A DNA stretch of 64,000 bases from Flavilitoribacter nigricans DSM 23189 = NBRC 102662 (GTDB lineage Bacteria; Bacteroidota; Bacteroidia; Chitinophagales; Saprospiraceae). The number at the start of each line of letters is the position of its first letter. The first letter of the stretch is position 1. The stretch covers positions 124,001 to 188,000 of the forward strand of contig NZ_PDUD01000009.1 of NCBI RefSeq assembly GCF_002646595.1. Direction: 5' to 3'. Shown piece by piece: positions 34,201-42,606 of this stretch. Under the pieces are notes generated by a model. That model was not told the DNA's origin. It was given only the letters and a program-made list of their open reading frames with translations, and made no database searches. Position numbers and translations under genes: made by a program.

Positions 34201-35579
34201 TCACCGCTGAGGATGATGACCTGGATGACGATACCGACCTGTTCGCTTCTGACCGTGGATTCTGGGGTGGTCTGATCCTTCTGGGTGATGCCGTTATTGC
34301 CCGCCCGGGTGGTACGGACAACATCGAAGGGATCCCCGCTGATCAGGAAAGAGCCCGCTACGGTGGAACCGACAACGAAGACAATTCCGGTGTGCTGCGC
34401 TACATTTCTATCCGCCACGGTGGCGATATCCTCGACAACGGTAGTGAGATCAACGGTCTTACGCTCGGTGGTGTCGGGAGCGGTACCATCATCGAATACG
34501 TGGAAGTATTCGCCAACGATGATGACGGTATTGAATTCTTCGGGGGTACGGTAGACGTAAAACACGCCATTGTAGCTTTCTGTAAGGACGACGGCTTTGA
34601 CTACGATTACGGATGGCGCGGACGCGGCCAGTTCTGGTTCAGTATCCACGATACGGATCTGGCCGGTCGCAGTGCCGAAATGGACGGTGCCAGCCCCGAC
34701 GGTCAGGCTCCTTACGCCAAACCGACCATTTCCAATGCAACTTACATCGGATCGGGAGTAAGCGCTACCCCCGGCGAAGAAGGTAACGATATCGGTCTGT
34801 TGTTCCGTGACAATGCGGGTGGTTTCTACTACAACAGCATTTTCACCGACTACCCGAACCTGGGACTGGCCATCGAAGATCGCCTCGACACGGAAGAAGA
34901 CGCTTACAACAATTTCGCCCAGGATAGCTTGGCGCTGATCAACAACATCTGGTGGAATTTCGGTGCCGGTACCGAACTGGCTGACTTCGTAACACTCGTA
35001 GACAACGGTGAAGTGCCTCTGGATGATGATAAGGACCTGGTAGCAACCCTGGTAGCCGACGGCAACCAAAGCGTCGATCCCCTCTTGGGTGGTATCAGCC
35101 GCGATACCGATATGGGACTTGATCCCCGTCCGGCTGACGGCCCCGCTATCGGAAACGCCATCTCTCTGGATGATCCTTTCTTCACTCCGGTGAATTATCA
35201 CGGTGCTTTTGATCCGGCTGCAGCGCTTTGGGCGAACAATTGGACCGCTATTTATGCTTATGGTTATATCGGTGATATTCTGAGCAGCACCGAAGACCGC
35301 GTTAAGATCGAAGAAGGTCTGACTTTCGAAGCTCCGGTACCGAACCCGGCTTCTTTCGAAACCAGCCTGAAATTCTCTCTGGATCAATCAGATAACATCA
35401 ACCTGTACATTGTAGACCTGAACGGAAGACTGATCCGCACTGAACTGGCTAATCATTACTTCGGAACGGGTGAACACCAGTATACATTCGACGTATCGAA
35501 CCTGGCCATGGGTACTTACTTCGTGATCATGCAAAACAGCAACACGGTACTGACCCACAAGATGATCGTTACTCGATAA
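31212..35579 (+). CDS. T9SS-secreted protein of three near-identical ~445-residue repeats
   Basis: A 1455-residue exported protein: signal peptide (~1-21), three long repeats beginning near bases 31285, 32623 and 33967, and a T9SS type A sorting domain ('PVPNPASFETSLKFSLDQ', 'LAMGTYFVIMQN'). Each repeat starts 'D.DL.G.Q.YNW...Y.LDGYVFLEA', continues 'LNIE.GTVIKGKAE', 'NPIIFTAEDDD', 'DRGFWGGLILLGDA', then 'ISIRHGGDILDNGSEINGLTLGG', 'NDDDGIEFFGGTVDVK', 'FDYDYGWRGRGQ', and ends 'RGAF.NQ.NWL.GWTAL..YGYLGD'. The short-strand, Gly/Asp-rich pattern suggests a right-handed beta-helix with calcium sites. The repeats are alike at DNA level, so duplication is recent or maintained by conversion. It precedes a TonB-dependent receptor by 99 bp and is probably its surface partner. 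Confidence 0.85.
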   Translation: MNLRFYTLFAFIMVFSSGLMAQTRTINDADLIGGQTYNWSADTTYLLDGYVFLEADGVLNIEAGTVIKGKAETSTGDASSALIITVGAQIFAEGTADNPIIFTAEDDDIADGTDLLSSDRGFWGGLILLGDAIIARPGGTDNIEGIPADQERARYGGTDNADNSGVLRYISIRHGGDILDNGSEINGLTLGGVGNGTTIEYVEVYANDDDGIEFFGGTVDVKHAVVAFCKDDSFDYDYGWRGRGQFWFSIHDTDLAGRGAEMDGASPDGQAPFAKPTIYNATYVGSGVSATPGEEGNDIGFLFRDNAGGFYYNSIITEYPNLALAIENRLDTEEDAYNNFTRDSLALINNIWWDFGAGSTFETIATLVDNGEVPLDDDMELIATLTADGNTIVNPTLAGVSRQPDGGLDPRLNAESPALTGSVAPTDPYFDQVSYRGAFGNQSNWLLGWTALDAYGYLGDLVVAPSGAEIVINDGDLMGNQVYNWTSNNTYILDGYVFLEAGGVLNIEAGTVIKGKAETTTGDASSALIITVGAQIYAMGTADNPIIFTAEDDDLEDSTDLLASDRGFWGGLILLGDAVIARPGGTDNIEGIPADQERARYGGTDNADNSGILRHISIRHGGDILDNGSEINGLTLGGVGNGTLIEYVEVFANDDDGIEFFGGTVDVKYATVAFCKDDGFDYDYGWRGRGQYWFSIHDSDLAGRGGEMDGASPDGQSPYAKPTIYNATYIGSGINSTPGEEGNDIGLLFRDNAGGLHYNSIITDFPNLALAIEDRTDTEQDAYNNLTQDSLALINNIWWAFGAGNTLEDVATLVDNGEIPLDDDKDLFSILTNSGNTLENPFLAGISRLTDGGLDPRPNGGSPALSGGSIPQDPFFDQITFRGAFNNQNNWLTGWTALDEYGYLGDLVIEQTTDCSNPIVIKDSDLVGGQTYNWTSDNCYLLDGYVFLEAGGVLNIEPGTVIKGKAETTTGDASSALIITVGAQIYAEGAPDNPIIFTAEDDDLDDDTDLFASDRGFWGGLILLGDAVIARPGGTDNIEGIPADQERARYGGTDNEDNSGVLRYISIRHGGDILDNGSEINGLTLGGVGSGTIIEYVEVFANDDDGIEFFGGTVDVKHAIVAFCKDDGFDYDYGWRGRGQFWFSIHDTDLAGRSAEMDGASPDGQAPYAKPTISNATYIGSGVSATPGEEGNDIGLLFRDNAGGFYYNSIFTDYPNLGLAIEDRLDTEEDAYNNFAQDSLALINNIWWNFGAGTELADFVTLVDNGEVPLDDDKDLVATLVADGNQSVDPLLGGISRDTDMGLDPRPADGPAIGNAISLDDPFFTPVNYHGAFDPAAALWANNWTAIYAYGYIGDILSSTEDRVKIEEGLTFEAPVPNPASFETSLKFSLDQSDNINLYIVDLNGRLIRTELANHYFGTGEHQYTFDVSNLAMGTYFVIMQNSNTVLTHKMIVTR

Positions 35580-35613
35580 AACATACCGACCGGGTAAGCG
35601 CCCGGCAAAAAAA

Positions 35614-35647
35614 TTCGCCGGCAGCGGAATTGAAAGCTGCCGGCGAA
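35614..35647 (+). terminator. Intercistronic hairpin
   Basis: Perfect 12-bp arms TTCGCCGGCAGC (35614-35625) and GCTGCCGGCGAA (35636-35647) with a 10-nt loop, between the secreted protein and the TonB receptor. There is no T-tail, so it more likely stabilises the upstream mRNA or attenuates read-through into the receptor gene. Confidence 0.6.
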
Positions 35648-35678
35648 ACTTAAATCAATCTAGTGCAAATTAATCACA

Positions 35679-38555
35679 ATGAGAAAATCGTTTTTTCTAA
35701 TCGCATTACTTTTTAGTTGCCTTTCGGTGAGCTTGTCTGCCCAGAAAGGCGCTATCAGTGGTACCATTATCGATGAAAATTCCGGCGAGCCTCTGATCGG
35801 GGCCACGGTAGTCATCGAGAACACCACCATCGGTACTTCCACCGACTTTGACGGGAAGTACCAATTCAGTGCCGATCCCGGCATCTATACCATCAGTATT
35901 GACTATCTGGGTTACAACTCAAAGAAAATTACGGATGTAGAGATCAAGGCCAACGAAACGACCTATCTGGATGCTTCGCTTTCGGATGAGGCCGTGGAAC
36001 TGGAACTGGATGTCGTAGTGACCGCCAAAGCGATCGAACGCTCGGAAAACGCAGTACTGCTGCTGCAAAAGAAGTCCGATAAGATCCAGGACGGTATCTC
36101 TTCCCAGGAAATTTCCCGTTTGGGTGCCGGTAGTGCGGCCGCCGCATTGACCAAAGTGACCGGTACCACCATCGTAGACGGTAAATACGTTTACGTGCGG
36201 GGACTGGGTGATCGCTACTCTTCTACTTCTCTGAACGGCACTCGCCTGCCGAGTGTGGATCCCTACCGCAACAGTGCGCAACTGGACCTGATCCCCACCA
36301 ATCTGCTGGATAACATCATTGCTTCCAAGACGTTCACCCCGGATCTGCCGGGTGACTTCACCGGAGGTTACGTGGATATCAAGATCAAGACCCTGCCCGA
36401 GCGGTTTACCTACGGACTCTCCGTTTCGACCTCTTATAACACGCAGAGCTCTTTCAAAAATAACTTTCTGACTTTCGACGCCGGCAAGAAAGCCGGTCTG
36501 GGATTCAATGACGGTACCCTGGACGCTCCGGCTTCCCTGAACAACCCGGTACTCGCCCAGGAGAATATCCTGGATCGCTCTGCATCTGCCGCCGCGCGCC
36601 GGGACAATGAGGTGGCTCGTCTGCTGGACGAAGTGGCCAATGACTTTAGCCGTCAGTTCACGCCGACCACCACCAGCACTCCGCTGGATTACAGTCTGTC
36701 TTTCAACCTAGGTAATCAATTTAACCTGGGACAAATGCCCGTCGGTGTATTGCTGACGATGAACTACTCCAACGAATACAATCACTACGAAAACGCACTG
36801 CGGGCCAACTACGTGAACACCGGCGGTGCGACTACTACCCTGCAGGAAAACTTCAATCTGCGGGATACGCGCAGCGAACAGGCCCCCAGTCTGGGTGGAT
36901 TGTTCGGTCTGTCACTGAGACCTTCTCCGAATAACGAGATCAGCTTCTATACGCTGTACAGCCATCAGGGCTTCCAGACGACCAGAACCCTGGAAGGAAG
37001 TTACCGGGACTACGGCCTGGCCGAACCCAATAAGATCTTCTATTCCAATACCCTTGGTTTTATGGAGCGGGAACTGCTGGACTACGTAGTGAACGGCCAG
37101 CACGTATTTCCCGGAGCGAATAACCTGAAGATCGAATGGGCCGCCAGTCTGGTGGAAAGCTCACAGCAGGAGCCCGATCTGAGATTCTTTGCAAACCAGT
37201 ACGAGCCGGGTCGGGATCTCTACGCTATTGCGACTTCCCTCTACCTGACTCCCGGTCACTACTACCGGAATCTGGAAGACCAGTCATTCGAAGGAAAGCT
37301 GGACATCACGATCCCTTTCCTGCAAAATGCCAACAGCGCCAATAAGCTTAAGATCGGCGGTCTGTATTCTACCAAGAACCGGAACTTCGCCGAGAATATC
37401 TACAACGTATTCAACGCTCAGGGCGCTCAGTTCGCCGGCGATGCTGGAGACTATTTCGGTGCCGGTAATACCGGTGTGATCGGACAAAGAGAAAACGGTC
37501 AGAACATCATCGGTCTTTACATCAGTGATGACACCAACCTGGCCAACATCTACGAAGGGGACACCGAGATCTGGGCTACCTACGGTATGCTGACTTACGC
37601 TTTCAACGACCGCTTCAAGTTCATCGGTGGTGCCCGCCTGGAGGCTACTGATTTCTTCGTGGAAAGTGAGGCCGCAGCGATCAACCCGAACCCGGAACTG
37701 TTCCGCGGTGCAATCGACGAGTTAGACATTCTGCCGGCAGCGAACTTCGTTTATTCCCTGTCCGAGAATGCCAATCTGCGGGCCAGCTACAGTAACACCC
37801 TGGCGCGTCCGAACATGCGGGAGATCGCACCTTTCGGTTCTTTCGGTTTCATCGGTGACCCTCCCGTTTTCGGTAACCCGAACCTGACCCGTTCCCGCGT
37901 GAATAACGTGGATCTTCGGTACGAACTGTACATGAAACCCGGTGAGCTGTTCGCCGTCAGCGGTTTCTACAAGCTGTTCAAAGATCCTATCGTAAGAACC
38001 TTCCGTCCGGCCGGCAACCCCCAGTTTACCTGGGTGAACACGACGGATGCCGAACTTTTCGGTGCGGAGCTGGAATTCCGGAAAGCACTGGACTTCATTT
38101 CGCCCAAACTGCAGAACCTGAGCTTCAGCGGTAACCTGGCTTTGATCTATTCCCAGGTAGCACTCGATCCGATCGAGCTGGAGAAAAACCGTGACGTTGA
38201 CCCGAATTTCCCGGATACCCGTCCGTTTGCCGGACAGTCTCCACTGGTGGCCAACGCCAACCTGAACTACGTTAACCGCGATGCCGGCTGGGATGCTATT
38301 CTGGCTTTCAACTTCTTCGGCGACCGCCTTTTCACCACCGGTGTGGAAGGTACTCCCGACCTGTACGAGCGCGGCCGTCCGCAACTGGACTTTTCGCTCA
38401 GCAAGAAGTTCGGCCACTTTCAGCTTAAGCTCCGGGCCAGAAATATTCTGAACCCGGATTACGAGACCTATTCCGAATTCAACGGTCAGGAATACATCTA
38501 CTCCCGCTACCAGCGTGGACGTGAGATTAGCCTTGGATTTTCCTACGGCATTTAA
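35679..38555 (+). CDS. TonB-dependent receptor with carboxypeptidase-regulatory-like domain
   Basis: A 958-residue outer-membrane receptor: signal peptide (~1-21), CarboxypepD_reg-like beta sandwich (~25-110, 'GAISGTIIDENSGEPLIGATVVI', 'YTISIDYLGYNSK'), plug domain (~125-240, 'ALTKVTGTTIVDGKYVYVRGLGDRYSSTSLNG', 'DFTGGYVDIKIKTLPE') and a 22-strand-type barrel. The barrel ends in the aromatic-terminated strand 'EISLGFSYGI'. No SusD partner is adjacent; instead a large secreted repeat protein lies upstream and a PiT-like permease downstream. The substrate is unknown; phosphorus compounds are one possibility from context. Confidence 0.93.
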   Translation: MRKSFFLIALLFSCLSVSLSAQKGAISGTIIDENSGEPLIGATVVIENTTIGTSTDFDGKYQFSADPGIYTISIDYLGYNSKKITDVEIKANETTYLDASLSDEAVELELDVVVTAKAIERSENAVLLLQKKSDKIQDGISSQEISRLGAGSAAAALTKVTGTTIVDGKYVYVRGLGDRYSSTSLNGTRLPSVDPYRNSAQLDLIPTNLLDNIIASKTFTPDLPGDFTGGYVDIKIKTLPERFTYGLSVSTSYNTQSSFKNNFLTFDAGKKAGLGFNDGTLDAPASLNNPVLAQENILDRSASAAARRDNEVARLLDEVANDFSRQFTPTTTSTPLDYSLSFNLGNQFNLGQMPVGVLLTMNYSNEYNHYENALRANYVNTGGATTTLQENFNLRDTRSEQAPSLGGLFGLSLRPSPNNEISFYTLYSHQGFQTTRTLEGSYRDYGLAEPNKIFYSNTLGFMERELLDYVVNGQHVFPGANNLKIEWAASLVESSQQEPDLRFFANQYEPGRDLYAIATSLYLTPGHYYRNLEDQSFEGKLDITIPFLQNANSANKLKIGGLYSTKNRNFAENIYNVFNAQGAQFAGDAGDYFGAGNTGVIGQRENGQNIIGLYISDDTNLANIYEGDTEIWATYGMLTYAFNDRFKFIGGARLEATDFFVESEAAAINPNPELFRGAIDELDILPAANFVYSLSENANLRASYSNTLARPNMREIAPFGSFGFIGDPPVFGNPNLTRSRVNNVDLRYELYMKPGELFAVSGFYKLFKDPIVRTFRPAGNPQFTWVNTTDAELFGAELEFRKALDFISPKLQNLSFSGNLALIYSQVALDPIELEKNRDVDPNFPDTRPFAGQSPLVANANLNYVNRDAGWDAILAFNFFGDRLFTTGVEGTPDLYERGRPQLDFSLSKKFGHFQLKLRARNILNPDYETYSEFNGQEYIYSRYQRGREISLGFSYGI

Positions 38556-38580
38556 TGTGGCACTAGATTGTTTTATATAG

Positions 38581-38669
38581 CAAAGTACACCTCAGGTCCG
38601 CAAAGATCTGAGGTGCTTTGTCCTCATTTTCAACCAAAACCATCCTGGGAAATTACTCAGGATGGTTTT
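38581..38669 (+). terminator. Two hairpins after the TonB receptor
   Basis: Hairpin 1 pairs CACCTCAG (38588-38595) with CTGAGGTG (38608-38615), extended by CAAAG/CTTTG. Hairpin 2 pairs AAAACCATCCTG (38636-38647) with CAGGATGGTTTT (38658-38669). Together they probably end the receptor transcript before the PiT-like gene. Confidence 0.65.
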
Positions 38670-38794
38670 CGGCGTAGAACATCTGGCCGCCAAAATCAAT
38701 TTAATAAAAAAGTAAACTGTCAGAATCCCAGATTCTAGTAGTGAATCCTTATTTTTAGCCCAATGCCCCGGAACAAAATACTAATCGACCATTA

Positions 38795-39748
38795 ATGGAC
38801 TATACAACGATGATCATGTGGCTGGGTTTTATCCTGGCCGGCTATTCGGTAGTTGGTAACGATAGCATTCAAACTCTCGGAACTTTTCTTTCTTCCAACG
38901 AAGAACGTCCCTGGTATGTCCTCTGGATCTATGCCGGTGGTATTCTGGCGGTTACGCTGCTGATCGGCTGGGCCAATTACGAGGGGGATGTCTCCTACGG
39001 TCGTCTGGATAAATATCCTTTCATCGAAGACCTGAGCTGGCCTTATCTCTTACCGCCTTTGATCCTGATGGTACTGACCCGCTCGGGTATACCGGTATCT
39101 ACTTCTTTTTTGATCCTTACCTTTTTCAATCCGAAGAACCTGCAGGATATGGTGGAAAAATCCCTGCTGGGCTATGTCGTAGCCTTCGGGGTGGCCCTGT
39201 TGCTGTACTTCCTGATCACCAAAACTGTCGAGAAACGCTTCATCGAAACCACCATCAAGAAACGGGAGAAAACCTTGTGGACGGTGCTGCAATGGTGCGC
39301 AACGGGTTATCTCTGGAGTATGTGGCTCATTCAGGATTTTGCCAATATCTTCGTTTATCTGCCCCGCGATCTCAGCGGAAAGGAGATCACTATTTCGCTA
39401 AGTATTCTGCTGGCGCTCTTAGGCTATATCTTTTACAGCCGCGGTGGTTCCATCCAAAAGATCGTGAAGGCCAAGACGAATACGATCGATATCCGTTCGG
39501 CTACCATTATTGACTTCACTTACGGTACGGTGCTCTTTTTCTTCAAAGAAATGAGCAATATCCCAATGTCTACCACCTGGGTATTTATCGGGTTATTGGC
39601 GGGTCGGGAGATTGCCATCCGCTATCAACTCAGCAAGAAAGTGGAAGGCAATACCTGGAAAATGCTGGGCTCGGATCTGGCCAAGGTATTCTTCGGCCTG
39701 GTGGTGAGTATTGCACTGGTCTATGTGATGCGCTGGCTGACGGTCTGA
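38795..39748 (+). CDS. PiT-like inorganic phosphate permease-related membrane protein
   Basis: A 317-residue protein with about eight hydrophobic helices. Two pieces match PiT-family phosphate transporters: 'YSVVGNDSIQTLGTF' near the N-terminus (compare the PiT motif GANDxANxxGT), and the duplicated 'GIPVSTSFLILTFF' and 'NIPMSTTWVFIGLLAGREIA' (compare PVSTTHxxxG). It is shorter than usual PiT proteins (400-500 residues), and the second half lacks a GND motif. Transport of phosphate is plausible but not certain. It sits 239 bp after the TonB receptor, past two hairpins, so it has its own promoter, and a strong terminator follows. Confidence 0.65.
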   Translation: MDYTTMIMWLGFILAGYSVVGNDSIQTLGTFLSSNEERPWYVLWIYAGGILAVTLLIGWANYEGDVSYGRLDKYPFIEDLSWPYLLPPLILMVLTRSGIPVSTSFLILTFFNPKNLQDMVEKSLLGYVVAFGVALLLYFLITKTVEKRFIETTIKKREKTLWTVLQWCATGYLWSMWLIQDFANIFVYLPRDLSGKEITISLSILLALLGYIFYSRGGSIQKIVKAKTNTIDIRSATIIDFTYGTVLFFFKEMSNIPMSTTWVFIGLLAGREIAIRYQLSKKVEGNTWKMLGSDLAKVFFGLVVSIALVYVMRWLTV

Positions 39749-39774
39749 TGACCGGGCTCGCCGCAAGATCTACT

Positions 39775-39818
39775 AACACCGGACAGGGGAATCAATCTCC
39801 TGTCCGGTGTTTTATTTT
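39775..39818 (+). terminator. Rho-independent terminator
   Basis: A 13-bp perfect stem AACACCGGACAGG / CCTGTCCGGTGTT (39775-39787 and 39799-39811), followed by TTATTTT. It ends the PiT-like gene and also faces the convergent glycosyltransferase gene. Confidence 0.85.
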
Positions 39819-39832
39819 ACCGGTTCCCTCTC

Positions 39833-41149
39833 CTATTGATCGGTGATCTCGTCCAGATAGGTGGCAAGCCGCTGGGTAAGGTTTCGCACGGAATATTGTT
39901 CGATCTCTCCCCGCAGTGGCTTTTGCAGGCTGCCCGCCAGATACTGTTGGTATAACTTCAGTACGGCCTCTTTGATCCCCGCTGCATCTTCGTAATCACA
40001 GGTTACGCCACTGGCGGTTTCCCGCACGATATTCGCTACATCGCTATCCGGAGGGCCCAGCACGAGGATCGGACGGCGGGCCGCCAGGTACTCAAATAGT
40101 TTACCGGGAATCCGGCCTTGTACGTTATCCTGCTTGTTCAGCAACAATAGTAAAACCGGACTACCGGCGGTTAATTCCAACGCCCGGCCCCGGGGAACCG
40201 AGCCCGGTAGCGTAACCTGTTCCGAAAGGCCCTCCATCGAATAAGCTTCCTGTACGGAGAAATCTACCTGCCCGACCAGTTCGAGACGAAGGTGTTGCAG
40301 GAAATCTTCGTATTCCTCGCTAATCTCCCGCAATACTCTGAAGAACGTTTCCGGATTGCGATCGTGCCCCATGATACCGAGGTGCATAAAAGTGAACCCG
40401 GACACCGCGGCCGCTTCGATATTCTCGAAATCCTCCGGATCGTATCCCCAGGGAATCACCGACACATTGCGGGCACCGATCTTTTCCAGTTCTGCTTTCC
40501 AACTCGGGCTCACGATCGTCGTTTTATCGGCCGCACGGAATGCTTCCTGTTCCAGTCGGCGGTGCTTGCGATCCGCCCAGGAAGTCAGGGATAACATCTG
40601 GTAATAGTCCACCTGCGTCCAGGGATCCTGAAAATCCGCCAGCCAGGGTATACCGGTCTTTTGTTTGAGCAGAGTTGCAATGCGGGTATTGCTGTGCGGT
40701 GGCCCGTCGGAAACGATGGCATCTACGGGATGCTCCTGCAGGTAGTCCAGCAGGAACCGAACGGATGGCCGGATCCACATGGCCCGGGCGTCGGGAATGA
40801 AAAAGTTGCTGCGCACCCAGACGGAAAAGCGGTGAGTCCAGCCGGGCTGCTCGTCCTGTACGTAAAAAACATTATTGACGTTGGCGTCTTTGTCCTGACC
40901 GGTGAATCGCTTGTAAAGTGCATAGGGCTCAAAGATCTTGCCCCGCAGCACCGTCATGCCTTCCGGAATATCTTTTTCATTGCTGGGATCCAGGCTGGGA
41001 TAGTGCGCATCTTCGGCGGTAAATACCACGGGCTCCCAGCCGAATTCCCGCAGGTATTTGGCCCACTTCAGGCAGCGCAGCACCGCAATGCCCCCGCTGG
41101 GCGGCCAGTAATACGATATGATGAGTACTTTCTTTCGCGAATCTTGCAT
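39833..41149 (-). CDS. Family-4-like glycosyltransferase (GT-B fold)
   Basis: A 438-residue cytoplasmic or membrane-associated glycosyltransferase. The N-terminal acceptor half opens with 'KVLIISYYWPPSGGIAVLRCLKWAKYL', typical of GT4 enzymes. The C-terminal donor half has 'FMHLGIMGHDRNPETFFRVL' and the nucleotide-sugar-binding region 'QGRIPGKLFEYLAARRPILVLGPPDSD' (E of the E-x7-E type motif). The gene is divergent from a GT2 gene (122 bp between) and lies at the edge of the nonulosonate glycan cluster, so it probably builds the same surface polysaccharide. Confidence 0.88.
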   Translation of the reverse strand: MQDSRKKVLIISYYWPPSGGIAVLRCLKWAKYLREFGWEPVVFTAEDAHYPSLDPSNEKDIPEGMTVLRGKIFEPYALYKRFTGQDKDANVNNVFYVQDEQPGWTHRFSVWVRSNFFIPDARAMWIRPSVRFLLDYLQEHPVDAIVSDGPPHSNTRIATLLKQKTGIPWLADFQDPWTQVDYYQMLSLTSWADRKHRRLEQEAFRAADKTTIVSPSWKAELEKIGARNVSVIPWGYDPEDFENIEAAAVSGFTFMHLGIMGHDRNPETFFRVLREISEEYEDFLQHLRLELVGQVDFSVQEAYSMEGLSEQVTLPGSVPRGRALELTAGSPVLLLLLNKQDNVQGRIPGKLFEYLAARRPILVLGPPDSDVANIVRETASGVTCDYEDAAGIKEAVLKLYQQYLAGSLQKPLRGEIEQYSVRNLTQRLATYLDEITDQ

Positions 41150-41271
41150 GCGGCAAAAATAGGGAGGATTGTTTGATTATCCGATGATTTGACGATACAA
41201 GGAATTGACGGCCGGAAGATTTGATCCATTCGGCTTAAATACTGACATTCGTAAAAAATTACGGACTGCCC

Positions 41272-42015
41272 ATGAAAGTAAGCGTACTCATCAACAATTA
41301 CAACAACGGCCCCTACCTGGCCGAATGCCTGGAAAGTGTCTTCTCGCAGAAAACGGAGCACGAACTGGAGGTAATTGTATACGATGACGGCAGCACCGAT
41401 CATTCACTGGAAGAGATCGCCAAATTCCCGGAAGTGCGCCTGATCCACGCTCCGAATTACGGCAAGACCTCCATGCTCAACCAGGCCCACGCTATCCAGG
41501 AAGCCTTTTTCCAATCCAGCGGGGAACTGATCTGCTTACTGGACGGAGACGATGCCTTTTTGCCGAAAAAAATTGAAACCGTAGTTCGGGAATACCAACG
41601 CTCCCCCTTTGATCTGTTGGCACATTCCTACACCCCCGGAGAACCGCTCATTCCGAATCCCGGCCTGGAGGATGTTACCGATCGTTTTATCGTGGGGTAT
41701 ATTGCGACTACCAGTTGCCTGGTGGCCCAGCGGGAATTCCTGGCCGGTATGTTTCCGATCAATGAGGATTTTCCGTTGATCTGGTTTGATAACCGCATCC
41801 ACGTGCGCAGCATTATCAGTGGCCGTCGCCGTATTCTCCAGCAGCCGCTGACTTTTTACCGGCCGCACGAGACCTCTTTTGTGGCCCGGCAGAGTTTTCT
41901 GAAAAGGAAAAGACTGGTCTGGGAGGTCAGTCGCTATTTTAACCACTACAGCGACCGGAAGATCAACTGGTTAAAGGTGATCCAGTGGAAACTGCGCAAC
42001 GGGATTGACTGGTAG
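41272..42015 (+). CDS. Family 2 glycosyltransferase (GT-A fold)
   Basis: A 247-residue enzyme with the GT2 start 'VSVLINNYNNGPYLAECLESVFSQ', the 'YDDGSTDHSLEEI' nucleotide-binding stretch and the metal-binding D-G-D-D ('LICLLDGDDAFLPKK'). There are no transmembrane helices. It transfers one sugar in surface glycan assembly; donor and acceptor are not predictable. It is convergent with the KdsC-type phosphatase gene (4 bp between the stops). Confidence 0.9.
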   Translation: MKVSVLINNYNNGPYLAECLESVFSQKTEHELEVIVYDDGSTDHSLEEIAKFPEVRLIHAPNYGKTSMLNQAHAIQEAFFQSSGELICLLDGDDAFLPKKIETVVREYQRSPFDLLAHSYTPGEPLIPNPGLEDVTDRFIVGYIATTSCLVAQREFLAGMFPINEDFPLIWFDNRIHVRSIISGRRRILQQPLTFYRPHETSFVARQSFLKRKRLVWEVSRYFNHYSDRKINWLKVIQWKLRNGIDW

Positions 42016-42019
42016 CCGG

Positions 42020-42589
42020 CTAGGGCAAAGGATCGATCTGGGGGCGCAGGAAACGTTCGTACATTTCCCGCACAGCTCCTTCCCCTCCCCGTTTTTCCAG
42101 TTGAATAACGTTAGGTAAAGCCTTGATATCCGGCAGGGCATTGGCCGGACAAAAAGCGAAACCAACCGCCTGCAGTGCTTCCCGGCAATTGATATCATCG
42201 CCGATATAGATCACCTCCCGCAGAGTGATATTTTCCTTGCGACAGATCTCCTCGATCGCCGACAATTTCCCACCGTGACGGCGCCCCTGGTAGAGATAAT
42301 CGATCTTTAGTTTCCGGGCCCGGTTGGCTACCATATTGGTATCCTCGGAAGTGATCAGCGCGGTTTTAATGCCCTTATCCCGCAGTAGATTGAAGGCCAT
42401 GCCGTCGTAGGTGTGGAAGCGCTTCATTTCGTCGCCGTTTTCCGTATAGTACATGCTGCCGTCCGTCAGCACACCGTCCACATCGGAGATCACGAGCCGG
42501 ACGCCGCCAATCCCTCGCAATCGCTGGTCGGAGACTTTTGGGTTCGTTCCGCGAAGCCGTTGCCACAGGGCATCAAGTTTTTTCTTCAT
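42020..42589 (-). CDS. KdsC-type HAD phosphatase (nonulosonate/KDO 9- or 8-phosphate)
   Basis: A 189-residue HAD hydrolase without a cap domain. The nucleophile motif is at D36-x-D38 ('LVISDVDGVLTDGSMYY'), motif II is 'ALITSEDTNMV', and motif IV is 'VIYIGDDINCREAL', with 'FHTYDGMAFNLLRDKGIK' between. The family removes phosphate from KDO-8P, KDN-9P or Neu5Ac-9P. Next to neuB and cytidylyltransferase genes, a nonulosonate 9-phosphate phosphatase is the likely job. It is 17 bp downstream of the polysialyltransferase-like gene in the same direction. Confidence 0.85.
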   Translation of the reverse strand: MKKKLDALWQRLRGTNPKVSDQRLRGIGGVRLVISDVDGVLTDGSMYYTENGDEMKRFHTYDGMAFNLLRDKGIKTALITSEDTNMVANRARKLKIDYLYQGRRHGGKLSAIEEICRKENITLREVIYIGDDINCREALQAVGFAFCPANALPDIKALPNVIQLEKRGGEGAVREMYERFLRPQIDPLP

Positions 42590-42606
42590 ACAAATGTGCT
42601 TTCAAT

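Noticed and set aside
32076-35387. A very long open frame on the minus strand under the triplicated secreted-protein gene
   Set aside because: It is antisense to a well-supported T9SS protein, is itself a threefold repeat only because the sense gene is, and has no signal peptide or domain.
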